From contig JAPTOF010000008.1 of the NCBI GenBank assembly GCA_028554755.1, forward strand, positions 12,092,501-12,156,500: 64,000 nucleotides of DNA. The letters run 5' to 3'. The translations under genes and the position numbers were made by a program. This stretch comes from Cordia subcordata. Its lineage: Eukaryota; Streptophyta; Magnoliopsida; Boraginales; Cordiaceae. Positions 11,601-23,000 of this stretch are shown in pieces. Within the stretch, counting starts at the first letter, position 1; each line of letters opens with the position of its first letter. The notes under the pieces are model-generated. The model saw only the letters and a program-made list of their open reading frames with translations, ran no database searches and was not told the origin of the DNA.

Positions 11601-14600
11601 TGCTTCTATTAAGTATGAGTTAAGTAGTATATTGTTATAATAAGTCTCTCTCCCACATCGGAAGAGAGACCATATTTGTTGTTTTTCATAATATTATAAA
11701 TAGAATAGGCTAGTACTCTAAAAAAGGTACGAAGCCTTTAAACTATTCTTTTATCTTTATGTCTCTTTCCTTATTAATATGGTATCAGAGCCAACCCTAA
11801 CCCTAAAATAATATAACCGATTAGCTATCTTAATTCTGCCAGAAAAATTATATCAAAACCCTAACCCTAGATGTCATCTCCGATTAGCTGTCATCCAGCC
11901 TTTCTTTCTTAAATCTGAACCCACCAGGAGCTTTATTGTACTCAGGTGACCTTGGACATCACTTTTCCGTTGCCGGAAGACCCTCCACGCGCCACCGCCG
12001 GAGCTCCGACCAGCCACCATCTCAGACCAGAATGCTCGCGTTGGTCTGCCCATCTCCGCTGTCTGGTTGGTTTCGCAAGTTTTTTGCTCGATCATGCTTA
12101 TTTATGATCAACAGATCTGTTAAGTTAAAAAAAAAAAAACAGAGACAAAAAAAAAATGCAGAATTAATTTTCTTTTGGTCTCTTCGTTATTAGCTTAGCC
12201 TGTGGGAGTACCATTGTTATAGTGTAAGTTGCTGCGCATTTATCTCTTTTCTTAGTTATTATGGAATCTGTTTCTACTGAGAAAACAGAGACTCATGCCG
12301 AGTCCTCAAGAACTCAAGTTACTGTTGCTTCATCAGTTGTTGTCCCTTCCTTTTCTGGTACTCCTACTGTCACTACAATCAAATTGAATGGCAAAAATTA
12401 CTCGTCATGGTCTGTGGCCGTCACCATTTGGTTTCTTGGGTAAGGATTAGAAGACCATCTATCTTCTGATTGCCTGTCTGGTTTATCTGCGGCCGACTCT
12501 CGTACTTGGCGTCGTGTCGATGCCTAGTTGGTAAGTTTGCTCTGGCAATCCATGGAAGATTCCAATTAAACATGCTTTTGGAATTGCCAAACCTGTAAAT
12601 CTATCTGGAATTCTGCTAAAGTACGATATTCTCATCAAGTTACTCGAGCATTCGATGTTGTGTCTGATATGTTGCGGGCCCAGACAGATATGGAATTGAC
12701 AGATTATTACAGTCGTTTTTACAATTCCATGATTGAATTTCGTGACCTTTTTCCGCTCAGTACTGATCCTACAGAGATAGCACAACAATGGGATAATTTG
12801 TGCTTGATCTTCTGGTTACACGGACTTCAACCTCGATATGATGCTGTACGTTCTCAATTGCTATCTAGTTCTACTTTGCCAACTCTAGATGATGCTTATG
12901 CTCGAGTACAGCGTGCTCATTCTCACTCCTTGATTTCTGGTTTGCAAGATGATCAATTTGCCTTGGTTGCTCCTACATCGATCCGTGATGATAACTTTGA
13001 TCGGGGGGATCACGGTAGAGGTCGTGGTACTTCTGGACGAGGGGGAGGTCGCTCAAATGGCCAGCATCCTCGTTGTAGTTACTGTAATAATCTTGGTCAT
13101 GTTCGAGAGAATTGTTGGACTCTTCATGGTCGTCCTTCTCAGGTTGCCAACACAGTCAAAACAAATTCTGTTGAGTCTTCTACTTCTGCGGTTCCTACTT
13201 CGGTGACTGTTATAGGGGATGAATATTCCGAGTTCCTACAATATAAGGCATCTAAACAAGCTATGTATCCCTCTTCAACCGCCTCTTTTGCCCAGGCTAG
13301 CCCATCCACAGCTCTTATGGTTCGTACTGTACCTGACCTTGGTCCTTGGATTCTTGATTCTGGTGCATTTAATCATATTTGTGGTAATGTTCGTTTACTC
13401 TCTGATTTTAGACTTGGCATGTTTTCACATGTCACACTTGCAGATGGGTCGTCTACCTTTGCTCGTGGAATTGGTATTGCCCATCCTACGTCTAATCTTC
13501 CCATCTCATCTGTTTTATATCTTCCGAAATTCCCTTTTAACCTTTTATCTATTAGTCAGCTTACCAAACTACTTAACTGTTCTGTGACATTTACTGCTGA
13601 CTCTGTGTCCATCCAGGATCTGAAGATTGGCGTGAAGATTGGTACCGGACGTGAGGAGCAAGGACTCTACCATCTTGATGTTCCTCAATCTACCACATGT
13701 GTTACTGCCCCCTCACCAGAACAAGTCCACTCTCGTCTTGGTCATCCTTCCCTGCCTCACCTAAAAAAAATGGTTCCTAGTTTAGGATCAGTCAAAGAAT
13801 TGTCTTGTGAGTCCTGTCAGTTAGGCAAGCATAGTCGTAGTTCTTTCATTAATCGAGTCAATAAACGGGCTACTGCCCCTTTTGCTTTTGTTCATTCTAA
13901 TATTTGGGGTCCATGTCGAACTACTTCCAAATCTGGATTTCGTTATTTTGTTACATTTATTGATTATTATTCCCGAATGACATGGTTGTTTTTAATGAAA
14001 GAACGTTCTGAGGTGTTTTCTATTTTTACCAAGTTTTATGCTGAAATTCACATGCAATTTGGGGTTTCTATTCAGGTTCTTCGCAGTGACAATGCGAAAG
14101 AATACTTTTCTTCTTCTTTTTCTTCAATTCTATCTTCTCATGGCATTCTTCACCAGTCGTCTTGTTCGCATACTCCACAACAAAATGGGGTGGCTGAAAG
14201 GGAGAATCGTCATCTCATTGAGACGGCTCGTACTCTTCTTCTCCATAGACATGTGCCTCTTCGTTTTTGGGATGATGCGGTCCTAACATCATGCTATCTT
14301 ATCAACCATATGCCATCCTCTGTGTTATATGATCAAATACCGTTCTCTATTTTGTTCCCTCGAGATGCTATTTACATGCTTCCTCCTTGGGTTTTTGGAT
14401 GTGTTTGCTTTGTCCACAATCTTTCCCCTGGGGTCGACAAGTTAGGCCCTCAATCTATCAAGTGTGTGTTTCTTGGGTACTCTTGGTATCAAAAGGGTTA
14501 CCGTTGTTACTCTCCTGAGTTATAACGATGGTTTGTGTCGGCTGATGTTACCTTATTTGAACATGCTTCCTTTTTCCCTTCTACCACCACTTCTAATACC

Positions 14601-17600
14601 GTGGTTGAGTCTTTGCCACTTCCAGTACCCACCTTCGATGCATCTTTGGCTCCTTCTCTTATTTCCACTCCCGATGCTGCTTCACCATTGCCTTCCACTG
14701 TATGTCTAGATAAACTAGACCTACGGGTTTATTCACGCCGACCGCGTCCATTGCTACTTGCCCTGGTATCCTCTGATTCGCCACCTTCAGATCCAGTTTC
14801 TGATCAACTGTCTGATCTTGACATGCCCATTGCTCTTCGTAAAGGTACTCGTTCCTGCACCACTAAGCATCCTATATCTAACTTTGTCTCTTACTCTTCT
14901 TTGTCTCCTTCATATGCTTCCTTTGTTGCCTCGCTTTCTTACATTTCCATTCCTAAGTGCATGGCGGGCGTGCGCTCATCCTGGTTGGCGAGCTGCTATG
15001 CTTGAAGAAATGTCTGCGTTACATCATAATGGAACTTGGGAGTTAGTTGACTTGCCAGTCGGTAAGTCCTCTGTTGGTTGTCGATGGGTGTATACAGTGA
15101 AGGTCTCACCAGATGGTTAGGTGGATTGTTTGAAAGCTCGACTTGTGGCCAAGGGATACACACAGGTCTATGGACTTGATTATGGTGACACATTTTCTCC
15201 CGTGGCTAAGATGTCCTCTGTTCGTATTTTCTTTTCCTTGGCAGCTATTCATCATTGGTCACTTCATCAGCTGGATATCAAGAATGCTTTCCTGAATGGT
15301 GATCTTGATGAGGAGGTGTATATGGAGCAACCGCTAGGGTTTGCTGCTCAGGGGAGTCTCAGAAGGTATGTCGTTTAAAGAAGGCCCTGTATGGTCTCAA
15401 GTAATCTTCGAGGGCGTGGTTTGGACGCTTCAGTACTGCGGTTTTGGAATTTGGCATGACTCGTTGTAATGTGGACCATTCGGTGTTTTATCGATGCTCA
15501 TCTGGTAAACGGGTTCTTTTGATTGTGTATGTAGATGATATTGTCATAACAGGTGATGATAGCAACGGGATTGATGAGTTGAAGGCCTTTCTTCATCAGC
15601 AATTCCAAACCAAAGATTTAGGGCCACTTCACTATTTTTTGGGTATTGAGGTTGCACAGTCGAAGCAAGGGGTATTTATTACTCAACGTAAATATGCATT
15701 AGATACGTTGAGTGAGGTAGGGTTACTTGGCGCACGACCTTGTGACTCACCTATGGACCCAAATGTGAAGCTTCTTCCAGATGAAGGGGAGTTGATATCA
15801 GATCCGGGGAGATACAGAAGGTTAGTTGGAAAACTCAATTACCTTACAGTTACTCGACCGGATATTTCATTTGTAGTAAGTGTTGTCAGTCAGTTTCTGA
15901 ACTCTCCACGAGAAAGACATTGGGAAGCGGTTATTCGAATCTTACGGTATATTAAAGGCTCACCTGGGAAAGGCTTGCTGTATAGTGACCATGGGCACAT
16001 GGAGGTTGTTTGGTACTTGACGTTGATTGGGCAGGGAGTCCTACTGATAGGAGGTCCACCTCTGGTTTCTGTGTGTTTGTCGGAGGAAATCTTGTTTCCT
16101 GGAAGAGTAAGAAACAAGATGTAGTGGCCCGTTCGAGTGCTGAATCAGAATATCGGGCTATGGCAGTAGCTACTTGTGAGTTGATATGGGTAAAAAATCT
16201 TCTGAAAGAGCTTCAAGTCACCTGTTCAAGTCCTATGAAACTTGTTTGCGATAATCAGGCTGCGATACATATTGCCACAAACCCAGTGTTTCATGAAAGG
16301 ACTAAACACATTGAGATAGATTGTCATTTTGTTAGGCAGAAGCTATTATCCAAGGAAATTATTACTTCTTTCGTTAGCTCGAGTGATCAGTTAGCTGATC
16401 TATTTACAAAGTCTCTTGGTGGTTCTCGGGTTAAATATATTTGTAACAAGCTGGGCACTTATGATATATATGCTCCAACTTGAGGGGGAGTGTTAAATAT
16501 GAGTTAGGTAGTATATTGTTATAATAAGTCTCTCTCCCACATCGGAAGAGAGACCATATTTGTTGTTTTTCATAATATTATAAATAGAGTAGGCTAGTAC
16601 TCTAAAAGGTACGAAGCCTTTAAACCATTCGTTTATCTTTATGTCTCTTTCCTTATTAATTGCTTCTAATCTGGTCAACCAGGCTGATTTATTGGTAATT
16701 GATAATGTATTGTTCCTAAATATCATACAATTTTAGTTACTGACAGTATATGAAAAACAGCATGGATGGAAAATATATTTTAACTGGAGGTGAAGATGAC
16801 CTAGTCCAAGTATGGAGTATGGAAGACCGGAAGGTTGTAGCATGGGGTGAGGGCCATAACTCATGGGTGAGTTTCAGCATTTCCATTACGACCTCTTAGT
16901 TAATGATTATGACTGCATTACATATTTTCTCTTCTGCGTCTTTACGCAGGTTAGTGGAGTAGCATTTGATTCATATTGGTCAGCCCCAAATTCTGATGGC
17001 TTAGAGGAAAATATTGTTTACCGATTTGGTTCTGTTGGTCAGGTAACCATAAAAATGTCTTTGAATTTGGACTTCTATTGATTTACAAAAACAAATCTCT
17101 CTTGTGGTTTCTAGTTTCTTGTGATTGTTATTCCTCTTCTATGAGTGACTGTTTAGCATAACATCAGAGTAATGCCAACATACTGGAAGGTAATTCCCAT
17201 TGACTACTCAAACAGAACATTGTGCTTAAACCATATAATAGATGCAGTGCACCCGCATCTGTAACTTCTGCCAAAATTTGGTTGCCATAATCACACCAGA
17301 GAAGACTTGTTATGTTAACATCATCAGGTACGATTAAGTTACTTGCCAAACGTACGTTGCACGGGTGTTTCTGTCTTGGTGCATGTATATTTATCTAGAA
17401 TGGTTAGACTGATGACTGTTCAATTATATGTACCTGGTTTCTTCATTGGACATGAAAGATAGGACTTCAGATGTTGTGGTTCTCCTGGGGCAGTGCTACT
17501 TTTAGGATCTCTGTTAGTTTTGTCAGTGTCAATATAGAAGTATCTTTGTGTATAGGTCCATCAACCATCTTTGCATAAAGGACTTTGCATTTGTAATTAA

Positions 17601-18649
17601 TCTATTTTGTGATTAAATGTTCACCTTCTATGGCACTTTGTGTTAGCCAGGTCTCTTAGGCAGAGCTTGCTTGAAAATAGCCAAATTAGGGATCTTTAAT
17701 ATTACTTTTTTGCAGTAATCTTGCCAAGTTCGTAAGAATAACAAGATGTTTTCAGCACATCAGCTGTGCTGATTGCTGATTAAAGCCACTTGCCTAACCT
17801 ATGAACAGTGGTAGCAGTAAAGCTCAAGCTCCATATTCTTGCCTTGGATGATAAAAGATTGGCCTCTCTCATTGTCAATTGGGAGCATGAAGGTCAAATG
17901 AAATCATCTAAAGTTAAGATCTTGATTGAGCATTTATTATGCAAGGATTCAGACGTTTCTTGGTGGATCTACTTTGATAGGAAATTGGTGTTCAAGTGAG
18001 ATTTATTGCATCGATTTCTATTTGTTTGTTGAGAAAGCAAAGCAAAACGATGTGCTAGACCAGTGTGTATAGTTGTCTTAAATAATAATGGTGCACCTTC
18101 ATTCGACCTTTGTTATACTCCTGGATATTGGTGAAAATTTTTATATATGATTCTATATCTAAATAGCTCTTTGATTAACTGGTGATGTCCCTTGTCTTTG
18201 CTTGTTGACTTGTAATATTGTTGTGTCACTTTGAATGTAATGTTGCTTTGTAGGACACACAATTGCTCTTGTGGGATCTGGAAATGGATGAACTCGTAGT
18301 ACCAGTTCGACGTGCTCCTGGTGGATCACCCACTTTCAGTGCTGGAAGTCAGTCATCTCATTGGGACAGTGGCTGCCCTGTGGGTACTTTGCAACCCACT
18401 CCCAGCATCCGAGATGTTCCAAAGCTGTCTCCCCTGGTTGCTCATCGTGTTCATACTGAACCTCTCTCTGGATTGTTATTCACCCATGAATCTGTTCTTA
18501 CTGTTTGTCGAGAGGGGCACATAAAGATCTGGATGAGGCCAGGTGTCGCGGAGAGCCAGTTAAGCAACTCTGAGTCTATATTGAGTACAAGCTTGAAGGA
18601 GAAGCCATCTGCTTCAGGCAAGTTGGTCACTTCGAGTCACAAGCAATGA
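5676..18649 (+). CDS. WD40-repeat protein, WDR20/CreC type (11 exons)
   Basis: Exons as I read them: 5676-5861, 6413-6724, 6817-6925, 7008-7097, 8361-8476 (or 8389-8476), 8577-8660, 10384-10477, 10587-10674, 16761-16866, 16950-17042, 18254-18649. The product is 548-557 residues depending on the exon 4/5 junction. A Ser-rich N-terminus and a Gly/Ser-rich exon 2 are followed by [20 protein letters not shown] and WD repeats: GSINSVAF...[11 protein letters not shown] (about 301-331), [19 protein letters not shown]...VQVWSM (about 342-369), SWVSGVAF...LLLWDL (about 383-424) and PLSGLLF...HIKIWM (about 488-515). Relatives (human WDR20, fungal CreC) activate USP12/USP46-type deubiquitinases; that role here is inference. 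An upstream in-frame ATG at 5649 is possible, but 5676 gives the family-like start. Intron 5 begins with GC, and intron 8 carries a copia element. All other junctions are GT-AG and in phase. Confidence 0.9.
7098..8388 (+). other. Anomalous intron 4 of the WD40 gene
   Basis: Exon 4 ends ...ATTAACAGTAGGCAAG. The conserved reading Asn-Ser-Arg-Cys-Thr needs exon 4 to end AACAG and exon 5 to begin at 8389, which would make the intron start with TA. The canonical GT donor at 7098 leaves the frame one base short for the 8389 acceptor, but is in frame with an upstream AG at 8359-8360. That second choice adds nine residues (KLIRSFTCL). One G seems to be missing from an ancestral AG|GTAGGC donor, by mutation or sequence error. 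Confidence 0.6.
7545..7752. mobile_element. MITE in intron 4 of the WD40 gene
   Basis: The left end reads GGGCTCATTTGGATTGGCTC and the right end GCCAATCCAAACAGGCCC, which are inverted copies. About 208 bp, same family as 3639-3867. It is wholly intronic. Confidence 0.7.
8477..8576 (+). other. GC-AG intron 5 of the WD40 gene
   Basis: The donor is AAAAG|GCAAGC and the acceptor GTTCAG|AACAAAG. Only this junction keeps ...YVYEK joined to NKDGSG in frame. AG|GCAAG matches the consensus of the minor GC-AG intron class. Confidence 0.8.
11607..11778 (+). repeat. 5' LTR of the intronic copia element
   Basis: 172 bp, begins TATTAAGTATGAG (the 3' LTR has the expected TG start) and ends CCTTATTAAT. It contains an imperfect palindrome TCTCTCTCCCACATCGGAAG with AGAGAGA, and TATAAATAG near 11695, a likely TATA box. 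Confidence 0.93.
12261..16483 (+). pseudogene. Broken gag-pol of the intronic copia element
   Basis: Gag starts at 12261. Readable blocks in order: Gag N-terminus ([10 protein letters not shown]), zinc knuckle C-x2-C-x4-H-x4-C near 13073-13115, protease DSGA near 13360, integrase zinc-binding H-x3-H...C-x2-C, integrase core (13880-14240), RT with AFLNGDL and YVDD (15290-15545), and RNase H ([11 protein letters not shown], 16020 onward; [13 protein letters not shown] near 16308). In-frame stops fall at 12443, about 12525, 14525, 15120 and about 15403. The frame also shifts near 14950-14990, 15350-15370 and 15995-16010. The first Asp of the integrase DDE triad (the usual HSD-x-WGP position) is Asn here. 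The copy cannot make its own proteins, although its structure is complete. Confidence 0.93.
16491..16660 (+). repeat. 3' LTR of the intronic copia element
   Basis: 170 bp, begins TGTTAAATATGAG right after the polypurine tract and ends CCTTATTAAT just before the TGCTTC target duplication. It pairs with 11607-11778. Confidence 0.93.
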
Positions 18650-20038
18650 CCTAAAATGAGACCGGAGAAAGCAAAGCTATGTAGAGTGAATATGCAAGGT
18701 GGATGCCGGTTAAGGCTTTTAACCACTGTTCATGTTTTATTCAGAACTGACTACGCCGTACAACGTTGGCTCAGCTGCATTGAGATTAACTGATGTAACC
18801 AATTGTCTAGCCGAGTTGATTTGGCTTTGAGGCGAGCCGTGAGATTGCAAGAAGTGCCTAACCATTTTGTAATTATATAAGGGCTGTCAAGGCTATACCA
18901 GTCGACTGACAAGAAAGAGTGAAGTTGAGTCATTTTGATAAATTGTGATTCCAGTTTTCTCTTTTTCTCGTTTTCTAGCCAACATTGACAAGGATCTGCT
19001 AGTGAAGATCTAATTTGTGCCGTTTAAAATCTCATCACCTCTTTCTGTGAATGTGATGATTGCTTGGTGCCGTTTAATTAATATTGCAAATTCAAGTGTG
19101 TTATCTGGAAAAGGTCCTTTTATCAATTTTTAGTGTAAAAAGAATGTGCTGAAATTTATGCAGGAGATTAGATCCATATGGAGTCACCTTCTTCGCCCAA
19201 CGTGCTTACTTCCTAGTCCCATTTGGTTAGCGTTGGGGGACTTTACCGGTGGAAAATCCCAAACTGCATTTTGGAACATATGTCTTTCAATTCACTGGTC
19301 GAGTACCACGAATCACTACTTAGTCTACCACGCATTCTAAGGTAAACCAGCTCTAGAGGGAGAGCTAGAAAAGAGAACCAATTACAAAATACAAAGAAAT
19401 TGCATGGACCGTTTCCAAAGATGAGAATGAACACATGTTCGAGTTTGAATTTTCTCGTTGGCTGATTTTGTGCGTGTTGAAGTATATCGTTGTCCAACAA
19501 GGTTAATAACCTCGGGACAAATTTAATATAATCCTACCAAGGGTGAGTTCTTCAATAAAGAAAGAGAAAACTACATGAACACCCTGGAAAGCTAGGAATA
19601 GATATAACTTGAACTAGGAAAGAAACCAAATAAATGCACCACTATCCAATCCACGCTTTTGTATAATTTCATTGGAAGGTGAGTATATAAGCAACTGTCA
19701 CCTATGCACCATAATTTTACCTTACGAAATAGGAGAAAGGAAAGCGCTGGAAAACAATAGAAGAAATACTTTTCTCATAAAACCTGGCCGTCAATGACTT
19801 TATTTACAGAAGCACTCATTCTCTTATCTTGACCCTTCTCACCAAGCTTTTGGTTCTTGGGGATTTCATTGTGACATCTGAATCGAAACTGGTGGCTACG
19901 CTATTTGACATGAGGACACCACGAAGAACGAGGCCACAACGGCTCAACGGGAATCAAGCTCATCAATACAGGAGCTCTATGCAACTAGGACATTGCTCTT
20001 TCCTGTTTTGCCTTATCAGATATATAATTGATCTGAGT
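18650..20038. other. Convergent intergenic region
   Basis: Lies between the stop codons of the WD40 gene (plus) and the RING-CH gene (minus), so it must hold both 3' UTRs. I see no additional gene. Short open frames here lack any recognisable motif. Confidence 0.4.
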
Positions 20039-23000
20039 TTATGCTTGGGTACCACGATTGTTTCCGGAATTTCCAATGTCATCTTGTTGCTGATCTACCT
20101 GGGGTGCATGAGCAGGTTCTGAAAATTGATTTGGCTGTGCTTCCTCTGGATTGTGTCGCTGACTTGACCAAGCCCGCCACCCTGTCCTCCACTTTAAAAA
20201 CTCGAAAATGATAGAGGTTCCACACATTGCACCTCCAAAACCAGCAAATGTGGCTAGAAGAACTGACAAAACTGCCTGAACATGAAGCTAGCTCCCACAC
20301 AAACATAATCCAACTTACATTAGAATGAACCCTCAGCTGTAAAATCTAATAAGTCAGGTCATTAACACATAGCTCTAAGTACTTCTTGGTGTAAATAGGT
20401 TGAATTCAAACTTTTACCAATCTGAATATGATAGCCAAGCTTTTTGATTTAGATGCAGTAAATGCATCCATACACATACCACAAAGAGGTGCACGAATGT
20501 CTAGTAACATTTATCCTCATATCTATACATTCATTAACAAGTCCAAGGAGAAAAATTCTCCCCACCCAAAAGAAAAAGGAAGAGGAGAAAAAAAAGAAAC
20601 GCATGCCTTACCAGCAGGTAGAAAATATGAGCAAATAGAACCACCAACACAAATTGAATAGTTGCATAGATCCAAGCATATCTTCTCTGCACTGCACACA
20701 AAAGAAGAAGAGTAAAGAAAAAAGAAAACTTGAGCCCAAAAATTATGTCCAGATACAGTAAAACCAGTTCAGTTACCCATAGTAGTTGACGTCATTGATG
20801 CAAGGAGACCCAATATGCAAGAAAAAGGAAGAGAAATGGCAATTGCACCAGATCGCATCTTTGAAACCTGCAGCGAGAGAAGATATTAGGATCACAAGAG
20901 GCTACAAAGAATGCAGTAAGAGTTGTTCAACTGACCAGAAGTTGCTCCAAGAAACAGAAGTAAGCAAGCATGCTAACAATCACCAAAATAGGAACATCCT
21001 GCCATACCCTGAAAAGATTTGTGCAAATCTGAGATAAATTATAGAATAATTCATAATCCAAAACATAGACACTATTGTCTAGAAAACATGTAAAGATCAG
21101 CATGCAAACCCATAAAAGGTTACTAAATCTCACACCGCAGATAGCATATGATAACCAGAATATTTCGACTACATTAAGTGGCCTTTAAACTCAGTTCGTA
21201 ATGTGTACACACAGATACCGTGGCAAAGGGTTTTAAATAGTTTCCCCAGAAGATGTCATCTACTTGCCTGTATTGAGCAACTACAGCTTGCTGAGTTCCA
21301 CTTCCCCTGCTCTGAACATTTTGAATCCGCAAAAGAGTAACAGGTAAGTTGCTGACCTCTTGCCTGCAGACATCACAAGTCTTGTTGCCTTTAACACTAA
21401 ACCATTTAATGGCACATTCTTGGTGAGCCAGGGCAAGTTCTCCTTTACAGCTGCATTCCATCTTGAGGGTGTCCAAACCCTCCCCAAGTTCGACCAAGCA
21501 GATTCTGCAGACGGCTTCCTCCTGAGGGATGTCTTCACCGTCAATGTCACTTTTATCTGAATAAGACGACTAAGATAAGGTGTAGGTTGGCCATCGCAAG
21601 CCAGAGAACAAGAATAAGCTGGGCATAAGGTGTAGGTGGTCATCAAAGTCAGAGGAACAATTATTCGCCATATAAGTACAAAAGAGCATAAATATTTTTC
21701 TCTAATTTTCAGTGTTGACAAAAAAGTCTACCATTTCAATTTACTAGTAAATTAAAGGCTGATTCAAAAATTTATATGCATGATGTGTTCCATGACTGTA
21801 ACGCGAGCTACAATTCAACTTGTCTTTTCTAGGTAATTGGTAAGAACTGGATGCGCAGACTTGGGATATGAAAAAAACATGCAGAATTGGTCGCTTCAAA
21901 CAGACAAACCAATTAGCATTTATTGCTCTTATGTTTCAAAGTACTGTTTCTGACTGAAGGACACTAAAGTCTGTAGTTTCTGTTAAAGGATGTTAAAAGG
22001 CTTAGCGAGAGAGCTGATACTCTTGCTCCATTTTCCACAGGACTCGTGTTTTTAATCACGCAAGTCAAAACTCAAACAGAAGATGGAAAAACCTAAAGCA
22101 TTATTTAGTAAGAATTACCTGCATCAGATGTTGGGACTGCATCTGACATTACCATATTCTTTTCTGTTCCTCGAGGAGTAACAGGAATTATACGAAATAC
22201 ACTGCCTAAATCATCTATCTGTCTTCCACTCCCGTCTTTGTTTAACGCGGGTACTGATAGCGAGCGACGCATTGAGAGCTTGGCTCCCCCTTTCTGTAAA
22301 GTCATTGGATTAGTAATAATTATTAATAGAAGAGAACAATATAACTCCAAGTTGCTCAAGCCCATTCATAGCCAATGAGAAACTTAGACAAAGAAGAGAA
22401 TTATTCTGACCACAATGACAAATTCTGAATTTACAAGCAAAATTGGGTCTGACACTGGAGAAGAGATACTTAAGTAGAAAAATTGATGGCCCAAAAGTTT
22501 TGTCCTTCTTCAGTAATCAGGATTTTTGCATTGTCAGACTAGCATAAGATCATTCAAATTCTGCTACATGCCAGGAATTGTAGAATTGACTTCTAAACCG
22601 TCATTGTATTAATAACAGGGAACAAATGATTGTGAAGCCGGGGAAGCCGTCAATTGCTATTTAAGTAATTGTAGCCATTGAATGAAGTACCATATCAAGA
22701 ATGTGTAAGAATAAAGTGGCTACGAAATTATTGAAAAGAATAGAGTTTGGAAGATGAATTGTATCAGTGAGATAGCAAAAGAATAAGGTTTATCTAGTTG
22801 AATTGACCGAATAAGAATCTAGAGGGATTAAAAGTTTGTTGAAGCCTAGAGAAATAGGCATATCTTGATACAGGAGTTGAACACAGAGAATGATGCAGGA
22901 TCGGAATATTGTTGCTAACGTACAGCACCAATGAGCTACTCAAAGTCACCAAATCCCAATTGATATGTAAAGTAACAAGCTACTATTACATCCAAGGTTA

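Larger units (their letters stand above)
11607..16660 (+). mobile_element. Ty1/copia LTR retrotransposon in intron 8
   Basis: A 5054-bp element with short LTRs (11607-11778 and 16491-16660) and a 6-bp target duplication TGCTTC at 11601-11606 and 16661-16666. The primer-binding site TGGTATCAGAGCC (11780-11792, initiator tRNA-Met type) follows the left LTR, and a polypurine tract GAGGGGGAG (16482-16490) precedes the right LTR. The LTRs differ by about six substitutions and one 2-nt indel over 170 bp (about 3.5%), so insertion is fairly recent. The domain order protease, integrase, RT, RNase H is that of copia. It lies in the same orientation as the host gene. Confidence 0.96.

Noticed and set aside
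12949..13587. Leu/Val-rich frames overlapping the copia gag-pol
   Set aside because: Out-of-frame shadows of the retrotransposon coding region.
19146..19500. Short frames on both strands between the WD40 and RING-CH genes
   Set aside because: No motif, no splice continuity; expected to be 3' UTR or intergenic.
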